Positions 1-17,554 of a DNA stretch of 64,000 nucleotides are shown here, in pieces. The position numbers and the translations under genes are program-made. The DNA is taken from contig CM119266.1 of assembly GCA_051294375.1 (NCBI GenBank), forward strand, positions 14,968,999 to 15,032,998, given 5' to 3'. Source of the stretch: Paraspadella gotoi. Lineage: Eukaryota > Chaetognatha. The notes under the pieces are model-generated. The model had not been told where the DNA came from. It worked only from the letters and a program-made list of their open reading frames with translations, and ran no database searches. Within the stretch, counting starts at the first letter, position 1. Every line of letters starts with the position of its first letter.

Positions 1-67
1 CTAATTAGTTATCCTCGCCAAAAGAAATTATTTTTCCCCAACTCTCTTTTTCCACATCGGAGCAATA

Positions 68-68
<1 letters not shown>

Positions 69-133
<65 letters not shown>
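69..133. repeat. (GA)n microsatellite
   Basis: Near-perfect GA dinucleotide run of about 65 bp. It reads as Ser-Leu repeats on the minus strand, which is not a gene. Confidence 0.95.
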
Positions 134-136
<3 letters not shown>

Positions 137-300
137 GCGAGAGGACCACGCCCGAAGACAGTGCATAGTTAAGGGAAATGGACTGTTAGCCCAATGACCA
201 AACATAAAATAAACAGTGAGTTGCACGGAACGGAGGGGGCTCATAAACTTCTTCGTTCTCACAACACAATAACTGGAAGAGGAGTGAGCGAGCGAGTGAG

Positions 301-328
301 CGACGACGACGACGACGACGACGACGAG
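301..328. repeat. (CGA)n microsatellite
   Basis: Nine CGA units follow a GAGCGAGTGAGC-like imperfect stretch. This is one of a dozen or more CGA/TCG tracts in the window. Confidence 0.9.
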
Positions 329-2334
<2,006 letters not shown>

Positions 2335-3528
2335 TTCATTGGGACTCGTTTGCACCCATTGTGCACCCGAGGGGACAATATTTAGAGCAAGATCATGACT
2401 CGAGTTGTGACTTTTAGAAATTTTTCTTTAATGGTCCCTGATTTTCATTTGTAAAAATCCTAGAATCGTCGCCGACAACAAAAATTTTGAAAATTATTGT
2501 GTGAAAAATAAAACGATTTCTCAGGGTGTTTTGACTTGAGGTTTTTTCTCTCCTTATTGTCATAAACCTAGATCTATTCTTTTTCTCATTCTTCTTTTTT
2601 TTTCAAAGAAAAATATTCTTAGTGTCTTAGGGTCAAGGTTAATGGCTGGTCAAAAATAGAAAAAAATAAGCAAACGAGTTTTTAGTTTCACAGACACAGA
2701 AAAACTTTAGTTATGAAATATTAAAAATATTTGTACTTAGATTTAAATAAAGAATCTTAAATATCGCCAATTCATTTTCTTATCTTCCTGTATGACATGA
2801 ACGTTCCATTTCTCTCTTCAGCCATTTCTAAGATCTTCCTCCTTCTTTGGCCACCGCTCGCCGCCACTCGCCGCCGCACGCCGCTCGCCGCACGCCGCTC
2901 GCCGCTCGCCGCTCGCCGCTGCTAATTAAGAGCCAGAAATTATGCAAGGCGCGGCACAGGACTGGAAGATGGAAGATGGTTTCGCGGACTGGAGAGAAGG
3001 AGGGGGGAGAAGGAGTGAGAAGGAAAAAGGGAAAAGATTAAGAAAAAAAAATGAGATCGACGTGAGATCTTTATCGGTAATACGAGAAAGAACTCATTGT
3101 AAACTAAAAAGAGAAAGGACACTGAACTATAAGCATCAGCAAATGGAAGCCAATGAACTCGGCAAAAAGTGACATCCAACTCTTTCAATATTAATATTTT
3201 CGGCGGAAAACGAGTACGCGAAGTTAGTACTCTCCATTATAGGAATCAGTAAGAGGAAAAAAATGATTAGAAAACTGACGTTAGATATTAATTAAATATA
3301 ATATGTAAGGTCTGATGTGGGTTTGACTGAGATGGAATGATGCAAGACAGAAATTGATTAGGAAGAATTTTTTTTTATTTCATGATGCAAAATGAGATAT
3401 GGTAAGAGATCGAACTTTTTTTTATATACTTTTATAAACTAGAAGGGATTTTGAACTTTTTAAATTTTAAATCTCAAATACACAAGGGAAGAGTAGGAAA
3501 GTCTTAGCATTTTTGGCTAAAATTATAT
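2335..3528. other. Non-coding, mixed AT-rich and purine-rich
   Basis: No gene is seen. It includes the 7-bp minisatellite at 2854-2923, a purine-rich stretch at 2990-3055 and AT-rich sequence at 3190-3480. Confidence 0.6.
2854..2923. repeat. CTCGCCG-type minisatellite
   Basis: About ten imperfect tandem units of a 7-bp motif, GCTCGCC with CACGCC variants. It is strikingly GC-rich inside an AT-rich neighbourhood. Confidence 0.85.
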
Positions 3529-3564
3529 TCTCTCTCTCTCTTTCTCTCTACTCTCTCACTACTT

Positions 3565-3625
<61 letters not shown>

Positions 3626-3627
3626 TC
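3529..3627. repeat. (CT)n tract, interrupted
   Basis: CT dinucleotides broken by single TT/A interruptions. Confidence 0.9.
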
Positions 3628-3747
3628 CGGTTTTTGCTCATTCTCATATAAACTTCTTATAAACATTCCCCCCCGTGTCGCGTTCGCCCACCGCCAATGC
3701 AGGCCAGAGATCCAATGAGCCGAGGACTATTGTTTGCGCCTGGGGGG

Positions 3748-3796
3748 GAGAAAGAGAGAGAAGAGAAGAGAGAGAGAGAAAGAGAAAGGAGAGAGA

Positions 3797-3829
<33 letters not shown>

Positions 3830-3834
3830 AAAAG
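3748..3834. repeat. (GA)n tract, interrupted
   Basis: GA-rich purine run with AAG and GGA interruptions. It lies about 120 bp from a CT tract in the opposite sense, so the pair could form an inverted repeat. Confidence 0.85.
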
Positions 3835-4024
3835 AAAAAACAAGGGGAAGCAACGAGGGGGGAGTGGCTCGTGACCGCCATTGTTCCCCGAAAAAAAAAT
3901 GTTTGCGGAGCGGCGTCGGGCGGCCAAATTGTTTGGCCCGTCAGTGTCCGCCCCTCTCGCCTCGCTGCATGTGTATGTTGCTCATATTGTTGTGTGTGTG
4001 GCTAGGTTTTTTTTTTCTTCCTTT

Positions 4025-4094
4025 TCGCCGCCGCTGCCGCTTCCGCCGCTGGCCGTCGCTGCCGCTGCCGCCGCCGCGGCGTCGCAGCGTCGAC
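4025..4094. repeat. GCC/GCT trinucleotide-rich block
   Basis: Imperfect GCC/GCT/GTC triplets encode Ala or Gly runs in some frames. With no start, splice site or flanking domain I treat it as a GC-rich simple repeat. Confidence 0.7.
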
Positions 4095-4224
4095 TTTCCG
4101 CGGCGTCGGACGATTCCACGTGCGAGGCCGTAATTTCGGTTTGATGAAGAAACAGACGAAAAACTCGCTCGTCCGCTATCCTTTTTTTTGTTGAATGGAA
4201 GAAGGTCAACCGAGCAGCAACGCT

Positions 4225-5042
<818 letters not shown>

Positions 5043-5043
5043 G

Positions 5044-5138
<95 letters not shown>

Positions 5139-5142
5139 CTCT
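5043..5142. repeat. (CT)n tract
   Basis: CT run with three TT interruptions. Confidence 0.95.
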
Positions 5143-6226
5143 AACAAACGTAAGTCGACGACGAGTCGAGTCCTTACCCATATTCTTCTCTCTTTGTCCT
5201 TGTCGCCATATTAGCTTTTACGTCGGCTTTCATTGTCCTCGGTTATTTTCTTCGTTGTCCTTGTCCCGTTGTTCGTATCATCCCGCTTTTTGATCAACTC
5301 TCACCTCTCATCTCGGTTCTGCTCTCCCTTCTCCGTCGCCAAAAGCGTGTCATTGAGACCCGCCGATCTCTGGCGACGCCTTCCCTCTGTCGGCGACAGG
5401 TTTAGACTGACTTTTGGCCCGACCCCTAACATGATGGCCTGAGATCTTTGTTTCGACACCTCCATTTCATATTTGTTCTTTTAGGTTCATTTTATATCTA
5501 ATTAAGTCATTTTTGTCTAAATAATATTTTGCGCCCCCGTAGTAGGTTTTTTTAAAAACTAAAGTTAAATAAAAAAAATTATTAATGACTAAACCAATTA
5601 TTTTGGTCAATATCATATTTAGAGGCTGGGTATCAAGTTACTGACAAGGGCATTGTCACCGTCATCGACCCATCGACGTCGTGATAGAGATTGTCATCAT
5701 CATCGTCATCGTCGTTGTCATCGTCATCATCGCCTTGGGAAGACCCGCAATCTCGTAGAAGAAACACGGCGTGTCGTGTCGCCGGCCGTTGGAGCTGCAG
5801 CGTCGTTTTGATAAGGAGGAGGAGGAGGAGGAGGAATGAGGTTCCGCTGCTGCTTCTCGGCCGGCGACCAGACTTAGGATGGACGAACGGAGAGACGGAT
5901 GAAATTCGTACGGACAAAAAAAAAAGTCTAATTACAAATCAAAGTATTTTAATTGTACTTTATTTATTAAAAATATTGGAAGTAGCCATCGTATAAACAG
6001 TGAGAAAATGTAAAGCGTGTCTTAATTTGATAACGTCTATAAAAACATTGAAAACGAAAATTAACATTCATTCCATCATGTGTTGTTTACGGTTAAAGGG
6101 TCCTTCTTTGTATTCATTAGAAAAATCCTTTTGCTCCCATCGCGTGCCTCCTCCCCCCCCGTTGCCGCCAGGACCCTTGTACCCGCCCTCCCCCATTTTT
6201 TCCCTCTCTTTGTTTGTCATCGTTTT
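5143..6226. other. Non-coding with short TCG, TCATCG and GGA repeats
   Basis: No gene is seen. It contains TCATCG-type triplets at about 5690-5732 and a (GGA)n run at 5815-5835 (about 7 units), within AT-rich flanks. Confidence 0.6.
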
Positions 6227-6284
6227 CTGTCTGTCTGTCTGTCTGTCTCTGTCTCATTTTCATTATCAATTCTAACTAACTGCT

Positions 6285-6348
<64 letters not shown>
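6227..6348. repeat. (CTGT)n followed by (CT)n
   Basis: About five CTGT units, then a 35-base gap, then a CT run of about 65 bp at 6283-6348. Confidence 0.9.
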
Positions 6349-6352
<4 letters not shown>

Positions 6353-6389
6353 ACCTTCTAATTCCTCCACCACCACCCTCCTCTCCTCT

Positions 6390-7307
6390 CTATCTTCCCA
6401 TCTTTCTCCCCCTCACTCTTTCCTCTCTCCTCTCGCGTGCCCCTTCGTCGAATCCGTTAATGAGAAACCGACCCTGTTTATGAATTTTCGTCTCGCGAAA
6501 GGAAAAGCAAAATCTTTGGCCTTGACGGATTCGGCTGTCGGGATAGATTCTGCTCGTCGCTCGCATCGCCTTGCGTTTCATAACAACCAGCAGGATGTTT
6601 AGATTCTTAATGAAAGTTGTTTTAATGAATTAACGTGTTTAATTTGAAAATGATAATGTAAAAAAGGCATAAATGAAACTCGTTTTAAATTGANNNNNNN
6701 NNNNNNNNNNNNNNNNNNTCTCCCATCTTTCTCCCCCTCACTCTTTCCTCTCTCCTCTCGCGTGCCCCTTCGTCGAATCCGTTAATGAGAAACCGACCCT
6801 CGTTTATGAATTTCGTCTCGCGAAAGGAAACGCAAAATCTTTGGCTTGACGGATTCGGCTGTCGGGATAGATTCTGCTCGGTCGCTCGCATCGCCTTGCG
6901 TTTCATAACAACCCAGCAGGATGTTTTAGAATTCTTAATGAAAGTTGTTTTAATGAATTAACGTGTTTAATTATGAAAATGATAATGTAAAAAAGGCATA
7001 AATGAAACTCGTTTTAAATTGAAACAAATTTAAAAAGGTAATAATAGACGCTGGACAAGAGCTTCCTCTTTTCAATCGTCAGAACGATCCACGAAACGGT
7101 CGCTCGCATCGCCTTGCGTTCATAACAGACCAGCAGCGATGTTTAAGTAATTCTTAATGAAAGTGTTTTATATGAATTACACGTGTGTTAATATGAAAAA
7201 TGATAATTGTAAAAAAGGCATAAATGAAAACTCGTTTTAAATCTGAAACAAATTTAAAAATAATAATAAGACGCGGACAAGAGCTTTCCTCTTTTTCAAT
7301 CGTCAGG
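6390..7307 (+). repeat. Three noisy direct copies of one segment around a gap
   Basis: Copy a (about 6390-6693) stops at the 25-N gap. Copy b (6719-about 7076) restarts with the same sequence. Copy c (about 7095-7307) repeats the second half again. Differences are mainly single-base indels (for example in the CGAAAGGAAA region and the TTAATGAAAG region), as in uncorrected long reads. This is probably one locus drawn out three times. No coding content is evident. Confidence 0.85.
6694..6718. other. Assembly gap, 25 N
   Basis: Exactly 25 N with the same sequence on both sides, as expected when a gap is overfilled from each flank. Confidence 0.97.
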
Positions 7308-7619
7308 AAACAGATCCCAACGAGAAAAAGAAAATTAAATAAGAGCCTAGAGATAAGATGGCTAAGCAGAGAGACAGAGAGAGGACGACGAGAGAGGATC
7401 CGGGGAGATGGAGAGAATGACGAGAGAGAAGAGAGCGACTAGGGTGTCAGGAGAGAAGATGAGAGCGCGAGTACGAGACGAGCAGAAGAAGGAAGCAGAT
7501 AGGAGAGAGAGGAACAAATATTCTTTTTGAATCCACGATCACAGCAACTCTGCCTACAATGTTAACGCACACAAGTTATTTTTTTATCATTTTTATCCAG
7601 AATTTGGACCTCTTTTTTA
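7308..7619. other. Purine-rich non-coding stretch
   Basis: Irregular GA/GAC-rich sequence at 7365-7515, looking like a degraded or error-laden GA tract. No gene is seen. Confidence 0.6.
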
Positions 7620-7647
7620 TTTCTCTCTCCTCTCTCTCTCTCCTCTC

Positions 7648-7682
<35 letters not shown>

Positions 7683-7717
7683 TCTCTTCTCTCTCTCTCC
7701 TCTCTTCTCTCTCTCTC
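7620..7717. repeat. (CT)n tract, interrupted
   Basis: CT with frequent CC/TT interruptions. Confidence 0.9.
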
Positions 7718-7899
7718 GATCCTACCCAATGTGTGTCATCTCTCCATTGCCTCTTGATTTTCTTACTGAACTCTTTAAGACACCGGTCTGCCTCTTTTTT
7801 TTCTATTAACTCATTCGCTACGGAAAGTTTCCGGGGGAATCGTAACGACTCGTCGATTGGCGCCATGAATCCAGGTCGTTTGTTCCTCTCTCTTTAATC

Positions 7900-7900
7900 T

Positions 7901-7991
<91 letters not shown>
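7900..7991. repeat. (CT)n tract
   Basis: CT run with a few CC, TT and GT interruptions. Confidence 0.9.
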
Positions 7992-7993
<2 letters not shown>

Positions 7994-8773
7994 TTCTCGT
8001 GCTCTTCAGCTTCAGTGCCTCCTCCGGTGTCCCAGGAATATATAATATTTCTTTTTTTTTTCTTCTAATTTTCCCGTTTCGTATTTTGTTTTTTCGAAGC
8101 ATTCCTTGCTATTCTCGAAGCCATTCGAATTTCGTATTAACCGATTCTGAAATTCATCTTCCACCCAAAATCGACGAATTTCCGTCAAACGTCGTCTCAA
8201 TACCGACGCCGTTCTACGCAATCGACGCGGAGGGAAAACGGCCCACATCCGAGTGATGTCACGCCGTCGGCACGACGTCGCAATGTCCAAAATCTCCCCT
8301 CTCATTGTCTCTCCCCGCCCTTTCTCCCCCCCTTTCCGACGCCAAACCTTGGAGGTTCTTCCATCTCTCTCACCCATCATAAAAATCCTCGTGTTGCCTG
8401 TGACCCTCTCATCAATTCGGTAAACTGCGGTCTTTCTCGCCCCCCCCCCGTTTCCTGACTCGAGACTAACCCCTCAAATCCTCCCCCGGCCTTCCCTCCC
8501 CCCATCCCCTTTCTCGGGAGTTGTGGCCGAGCTTGAAGGTTAGTTGGACAAGAGAATCTAAGCGAGGAATCCTCACCCGCGCATCCTGTTCTTCCATTAA
8601 AAACTTCCTAACGCCGATCCCTCTTCCTCCACTCTCTCTTTATTTCTCTCCTTTTTTTTTCCTCCGCCCCGCCTCCTCCTCCTCCGCCCATCAATGAACC
8701 TCCTCCTCTTTCATCCCTTTTTTCCTAGTCTTCTCATTTCTCACTCTCTCATCTCCCTCTTACTTTTTCTTAT

Positions 8774-8778
<5 letters not shown>
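7992..8778. other. C- and T-rich non-coding stretch
   Basis: No gene is seen. A CpG-containing patch lies at 8150-8280; 8280-8778 is strongly pyrimidine-biased on the + strand, with C runs. Confidence 0.6.
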
Positions 8779-8825
<47 letters not shown>

Positions 8826-8839
8826 CTTTCTCTCTTCTC

Positions 8840-8904
<65 letters not shown>
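8779..8904. repeat. (CT)n tract, about 126 bp
   Basis: Two CT runs separated by a short T-rich interruption. The tract ends 23 bp before a 25-N gap. Confidence 0.95.
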
Positions 8905-8908
<4 letters not shown>

Positions 8909-8927
8909 ATATCTTTTTTTTCCCTTA

Positions 8928-8952
8928 NNNNNNNNNNNNNNNNNNNNNNNNN
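8928..8952. other. Assembly gap, 25 N
   Basis: Fixed-length gap directly after a long CT tract. Confidence 0.97.
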
Positions 8953-9331
8953 TATCTTCTTCCTTTCTTCTTCTTCTCCTCCTTCCAACGTATATATTCC
9001 GAGTTCACTCATTGCATTGCTTCGCTCACTCCTTCTCATTTGCGAGTTGCCATAACGTTGCCAATGTCGACGACGACGACGATTTCGACGACGAAGACGA
9101 CGACGAGGTTACGCTCTCTCTCTCTCTCATTCTCGCGCGCGCGTGGAATCTCTCCCTCTCTCTCTTTTTTCTCTGTCTCCTTCTCGGCCCTCTCTTTTCT
9201 CTTTTCCCTCGCGCGAGCTGGTTCTCTGTTCTCTGTCTCGTTCTCGGCCGAGAACCCGCGATGGATAATTCCGTGGCGAATCCATTTTCCGTGATGAATC
9301 TTTTTCGGTGGCGACTCTGATTTCCATGGAT

Positions 9332-9463
<132 letters not shown>

Positions 9464-10354
9464 AAATTATTTTTTTCCCAACTTTAAATTAATTTTATTT
9501 TAAAAACAATTTTAAGCTGTCATATAATTTTTTTTATTAACATCGAATTCTTTGAAATATTTTTTGAAATCGTTCGACCCACAAAAAATTGATTTTCCAA
9601 TGTTCTATCTTTTTTCATCAATCCTTCAATTCCTTACTACAAATTGGTACGAAAACAACCGAATTGGACCGCACATCATCTCAATAAAAATATTTAAAAA
9701 TTCAAAACTATACAAACGCCCTTCAAAACAAAACAAAAAAAAACCACGCGACTTTTCTAAAATTCATCATCCGAATTTTTTGCTTTCGCTTCCAAAAACA
9801 ACAACGCAAGAGGCCCGCCGTGCAATGGAAACTGCCTTTCTACGACAGCACGACCCGCGATTATTCAACTCTGTGATTCACGCGCGTCCCTGAAAATTAA
9901 CTGAAATTCGAGGGAATTTATCTTAACGTTTTAAACAAATTAAAAATGTAGTAAGTAAAATATTTTAGAAACAAAATAATTATCGCTTCCGAGTTGACTT
10001 TTCTGAAATTCTATATCTGTAAAAAATTATTATTATAAAAACACAGATTGCCTTGAAAAAAAAACATAGAACAAAAAAAAAATCAAAAAAATTAATTTTC
10101 TCAAATCTCATTTTCATAAATTCAAGCCAGAACCAGATACGATATCCTTTTGTTTCATTTGTTTTATTTTGTTTTTTTTTCCAACAGATTCTCTTTTGAC
10201 GATTATCCAAATTTGTCTTCTATTATCAGCGAATCGATTTGGAGATTTTCGCTTCTCTTCTTCTTTTTCTTCAAACTTTTTTTCTTTTCTTTTTCTCTCT
10301 TTTTTTTTTCAATTTTGACAAAAGCTCTCCGCTCTCGCGCGTTCAAGCTCAACA
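9464..10354. other. AT-rich non-coding
   Basis: Many A and T homopolymers; no supported gene. Confidence 0.6.
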
Positions 10355-10371
10355 CAGAGAGAGCGAGAGAG

Positions 10372-10436
<65 letters not shown>
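10355..10436. repeat. (GA)n microsatellite
   Basis: GA run with two GC interruptions at its left end. Confidence 0.95.
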
Positions 10437-10438
<2 letters not shown>

Positions 10439-11649
10439 TGGGTTGTGGGAAAAATTTCCATCTCGTTTCGCCCTAAATTTTAGCTGCACCGAATTTTTGG
10501 TTTCGCGAAAAACGTCGAGTTTAGTTTTGATCAAGAAAAATTTAGAAATTTTTGAAAGCGTTTAGTGGAAATAACGCTCGTAGTAATAGATTTTATGAGT
10601 AATTTATGTTAAGTGTCCGATCTTTCAGGGGAAAAAATACCTACGTACCACAATTTGATCCAATCACTTTTCTTCCTTCCAAATTTCAGATACATAAGTG
10701 AAGCTACGTCTCGGCGAATCCGCGCCCCAAATTTTTTAGTCCAAAACAACAGTCGCCCTTTTCCCTTCCCACCCGAGATTAAATCTTAAAAATAAAAAAC
10801 AGTCCAACAATATTTCAGTCAAAAAAAAAAAAACAGTACCGCCAAAAAAAAAAAAACAAAACAAATCGGATAACAACAACTTCTATTTTTTTCCCTCCGC
10901 TTTTTAGTCAATTTTTGTGATATTCCCATTTCAAACCAACGACCGGTCCACTTGGAAAAAATAAAAGATTTCCCGGTCATTCAAATTTTTTTTATCGCAG
11001 ATTTTACCCATAATTCCCGATGCTCTCTCCGGCATACAAAAAAAAAAAAAAAAAAAACTAAATAAAAACTACCGAAAAATAAAACTGGCCTTCAATCATC
11101 AATACAGTCTCAAATCTCACAGCTTCAAAAAACAATAACATTCTACTGTTTCATCATTCCTTTTTTTTTCCTGCTTCATTTTCACTCCGCCGATATATTT
11201 CATTTTCTATATTCAAACCGTCGTCGCGACACGCCGTTTCTCACACCGCTTTTTTTTTATTTTCAAAAAATAAAAACTTCAATCAATAAAAACGAATCAT
11301 CAGTTTGGACGTCAATTCTTTTTTTTTTTTTTTTAAATTATCTTTTCCGGTTCTCAGTTTTCATTTCTCTTTTCGCAACATTTTTTTTTCTCTTCCGTTC
11401 ATTTTTACGTTTCACGATTTCGTCATCTTCGTCATCGTCATCATCAGCTCAGTCTTCTGCCAACCTTCAGCTTGTCACGATATAACCAAAAACCAAAACA
11501 AAAAACATAAAAAAAAACCCAACACGCTTCATTACACGTAGAACCAAAACAACGAACAAAAACAACTACAAGAAACTGCATTCCCCTTTTTTCCATCATT
11601 TCTTCTCCTATTCTCCGCCCGCCTCACAAACGCTTCGGCCGCCGAGATT
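10437..11649. other. AT-rich non-coding with A/T homopolymers
   Basis: No gene is seen. Poly-A runs lie near 10820-10860 and 11040-11057. The small frame at 11305-11541 is driven by the T-rich composition. Confidence 0.6.
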
Positions 11650-11990
11650 AAATTCCGCTTCTTTCGCTTCTTCGACGACGTCTCTGTCTCTCTCTCTCTC
11701 TCTCTCATCACGGAGACGGAAACGATATCGTCCCGAGAGATAGAGACGGGAGTCGATCGCTCACGGATCGATTCTCCAATTTCTTAGTCGTCGCCGGTCA
11801 CGAATCCAACTAAACAACGCCCCTGGTGACCGAAAAGAAAAGATCGAGAGAGGGAAGAAGAGTGGAAGAGCCCTTTGACGCTCGCGTCGAAAGGTCACCA
11901 CCTTCGTCGAGTACGTTCGCGGCGCCAAAGTCGCGCCGATCACGTGCGATAAGCGTGCGATTCACGTGCGCTTAAAACTCTCCCGGTTAA
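11650..11990. promoter_or_regulatory. CpG-rich candidate regulatory block
   Basis: This 340-bp block is clearly richer in GC and CpG than its AT-rich flanks, holds a short CT run and ends with a motif cluster (11941-11968). No start site motif is clear; that it is a promoter or enhancer is inference. Confidence 0.3.
11941..11968. promoter_or_regulatory. Three RCGTG cores at 11-bp spacing, two in CACGTG E-boxes
   Basis: CACGTG occurs at 11941 and 11963, both followed by CG, with AGCGTGCG midway. The three CGTGCG cores are 11 bp apart, about one helical turn. RCGTG is the core of bHLH-PAS/HIF-type sites and CACGTG is the E-box of bHLH-Zip proteins. Binding is inference. Confidence 0.3.

Positions 11991-14204
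<2,214 letters not shown>

Positions 14205-14267
<63 letters not shown>
14205..14267. repeat. (GA)n microsatellite
   Basis: Perfect GA run of about 63 bp. Confidence 0.95.
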
Positions 14268-14270
<3 letters not shown>

Positions 14271-15090
14271 AAAAAAAGAGGTTCGAACCCCACCAACACT
14301 TTGCCCCAGTTATCCCCTTTCCCCTCCGCCCCCCACCGCCCCCCTCCGCCCCCTTCACGGCGAAAGCCTCAATTTTGTTTTTAACGTTACTTAATTAACT
14401 CGGGAACCTAAAGTATCGCCCAGGGTTTTTTTTTCTCCTTCAGCCAGCCGAACGTATCGCTCAGTTTTTATTGCGGCCGCGAGAAACTTTGTTCATAATT
14501 ATTTTCTTCTTTGAAACACGGGTTGGAATTTAAACCTACCAAAATAGTGAGTTTCTGAGTGTTTATATATGTTTTTTTTAGCCCGTTCACAATCTTGAGC
14601 TTATTTTGCCAGTATAATCCCCGCTTCCAATTATGCTCTCCTTTATCCATTTTTAACCTAATTAGGACATTGAACGACTAATTTCTAAACAAAACCATAA
14701 CTTCTATAAGTGGATATTCTTTACGTTGATCCTATTTCGGTTCTTAATATTGATAAACATGTTACAAATGTAACAACTAATATCTCGACCCCGATTGAAC
14801 GGTCTGGAGCAACTTCTTTAGCCACGCAGATCATCCCACCCTAGCACCCACCTGCCCAGGAGTTGGCGTTTGGCGTTCCCTTCGTCGTCGTCGTCGTCGT
14901 CCTCCGACGCCGCGACTCGAAATGATTCCCAGAAACGTAATTCCGGCGTCGCGACCCAAAAGTCTTCGGGCGAATAATTAGGGCGAATAATTAGGGTGAC
15001 CTTAACGAAAAATAATTACCGACGGGACTTTAATTAGCAGCTCAGGATTTTTGGGCCGGAAAAAGTTTGGAGGGGGGGTGGGAGTTGTAG
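14268..15090. other. Non-coding, (TCG)n at 14882-14903
   Basis: No gene is seen. A C-rich patch lies at 14300-14350, then AT-rich sequence, a short (TCG)n and a direct duplication of GGGCGAATAATTA at about 14970-14995. Confidence 0.6.
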
Positions 15091-15179
<89 letters not shown>

Positions 15180-15180
15180 G
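15091..15180. repeat. (GA)n tract, interrupted
   Basis: GA run with AAG and GG interruptions, preceded by a G-rich stretch. Confidence 0.9.
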
Positions 15181-15598
<418 letters not shown>

Positions 15599-15860
15599 CT
15601 CATCAGGATTATCATCGACGCTCACTCGCTCCATCCACTTCATGATTATTGTGTTTTCGCAGGTGTTTTTTTCCCCCACCTTCTCTCACTTTTTCTCTTC
15701 CTTTTTTCTTCTTTCCCCTTTTCTCTCCCCCCCATCTTCTCCCCTTTTCGTTTCCCTTCCCCCGGCGTCAGAGGGCGGCGGCGAAGGCGGCGAAAGCGGC
15801 GTCTTTTCTCGTTAGCTTCGTTTTCTCTTCTTTTCCCTTCATTAAAGCGGCGCGCCGGGC

Positions 15861-16039
15861 NNNNNNNNNNNNNNNNNNNNNNNNNNNNNNNNNNNNNNNN
15901 NNNNNNNNNNNNNNNNNNNNNNNNNNNNNNNNNNNNNNNNNNNNNNNNNNNNNNNNNNNNNNNNNNNNNNNNNNNNNNNNNNNNNNNNNNNNNNNNNNNN
16001 NNNNNNNNNNNNNNNNNNNNNNNNNNNNNNNNNNNNNNN
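15861..16039. other. Assembly gap, 179 N
   Basis: Unresolved sequence bounded on the right directly by a (GA)n run (16040-16066) and on the left by a GC-rich patch. Confidence 0.97.
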
Positions 16040-16066
16040 GAGAGAGAGAGAGAGAGAGAGAGAGAG

Positions 16067-17239
16067 GCAGCGCCGCTAATGATCCTCATATTTTTCGTCA
16101 TCATCGCCTCCCCTTAATGACGTCGATGGTGATTATTTCTCCCTTCGTCTTCGTCTTTTTTCTTCGTTTCCGTTTTTTTTTTCTTCTGGCGAGCGAGAGA
16201 GCGAGCGAACGAGGCGAGCGAAAGAGAAGAGGAAAATTACCGAGGAAAAGGAGAGAAAGCTCTGGTTTTCTCCTTTCACTTCCCACGATCGCCCAGGAGT
16301 TTTTTCCCATTCTAAAGACGTCATCATTCTTTGTTCACAGTCGTCCTTAGATATTCCAGACATTTTTTTGGTCCGTTGTCTGAAACGTCGCTAATGTCTC
16401 TCTCTCTCTCGTTCTCAAGTTCTGCCTTTCTCTCCAAATACACGCTTCACTCGTTAGTAATCATAATACTCCTCTTCACTGACGCGTCTCCTTCCCAATT
16501 TTGCCACAACCCCCCCCAGGAAATCGATTCCACCCATTTTCCCACCGCCACCTCCCTCTCCCCTGTCCACAACGAGGTCGAATTTGCTTTGACCACGCGC
16601 AGCGCCCTCGCGTTCGCAGCGCCATCATTGTTTTGGCCATAACATTAATTCGGGTCCCTCTACTATTTCTCACCCACTTTTCCTCACCCACTCTCTCATT
16701 CGCGACCTCGAACGCTTGGAGCACGACCCGCACCTACCTCTTCGATCTCGCGCGAAAAAATACGCGCAACTCGTCGTCCAATCGCGCGACGAGACTTCGA
16801 TCTCGTCTGTGAGGCCAAATATGACCCTTCGCTTTCCTTACCCAACAACCCCTTTTCCACACCTCTCATCCTTACCCCCCCGTCATCTCCCATCCTCACC
16901 CTGATCTCGCCTCACCTCCCGATCCGCCGACGCCCAGGACTCATCCCCGGCTCATCCTTCCTTCTCATTACGACCCTTAGTTCGTTAACCAGTTGCTGTG
17001 GGCGTAGATGACTGCCGCTGACGCCGCCGCCGCTGCCGCCGCCGCAGACGACAAAGAAGAAGAAGAAAAAAGAAAGAAAAAATCCTTCTCATTTCCTTTT
17101 TTTTTTCTTCTTCTTATTTTCACGCCAATCGCCTCTCAGCGCCGCTGCGGTGATCGCTGCATCAGACGCAGGCGCCGTCGCTGTAACCTTCATAACCGAG
17201 CGAATCACGTGATATAATGAAAAATCTTCATTTCTTTTA
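16067..17239. other. Non-coding, C-rich and CpG-containing
   Basis: No supported gene. A GCC-type triplet patch at 17012-17050 reads as poly-Ala in one frame. The rest is pyrimidine-biased, with scattered CpG. Confidence 0.55.
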
Positions 17240-17243
17240 CTTC

Positions 17244-17341
<98 letters not shown>
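17240..17341. repeat. (CTTT)n microsatellite
   Basis: About 25 CTTT units, the only long tetranucleotide tract of this type in the window. Confidence 0.95.
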
Positions 17342-17472
17342 CTATTTCTATTTATCTTTCTTTCATTTTTTTCTTTCTTCTTTTCTTTCTCATTAATTTC
17401 TTAAAAAACAAGGATTAAAAACGCAGTTTCCCCTCATTTTCGTGGATGTTGCAAATTTTGATTCAACGAAAA

Positions 17473-17554
17473 CGAGAGAGAGAGAGACGAGAGAGAGAGA
17501 GAGAGAGGAGAGAGAGGAGAGAGAGAGAGAAGAGAGAGAGAGGAAGAGAGAGAG
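17473..17554. repeat. (GA)n tract, interrupted
   Basis: GA run with several GG/AAG interruptions. Confidence 0.9.

Noticed and set aside
4025-4094. Poly-Ala/Gly coding block, and a similar one at 17008
   Set aside because: The composition comes from GCC/GCT triplets; flanks lack exon features and the opposite strand is equally open.
14278-14290. GGTTCGAACCCC as a tRNA T-arm
   Set aside because: It is a self-complementary short match with no arms around it.
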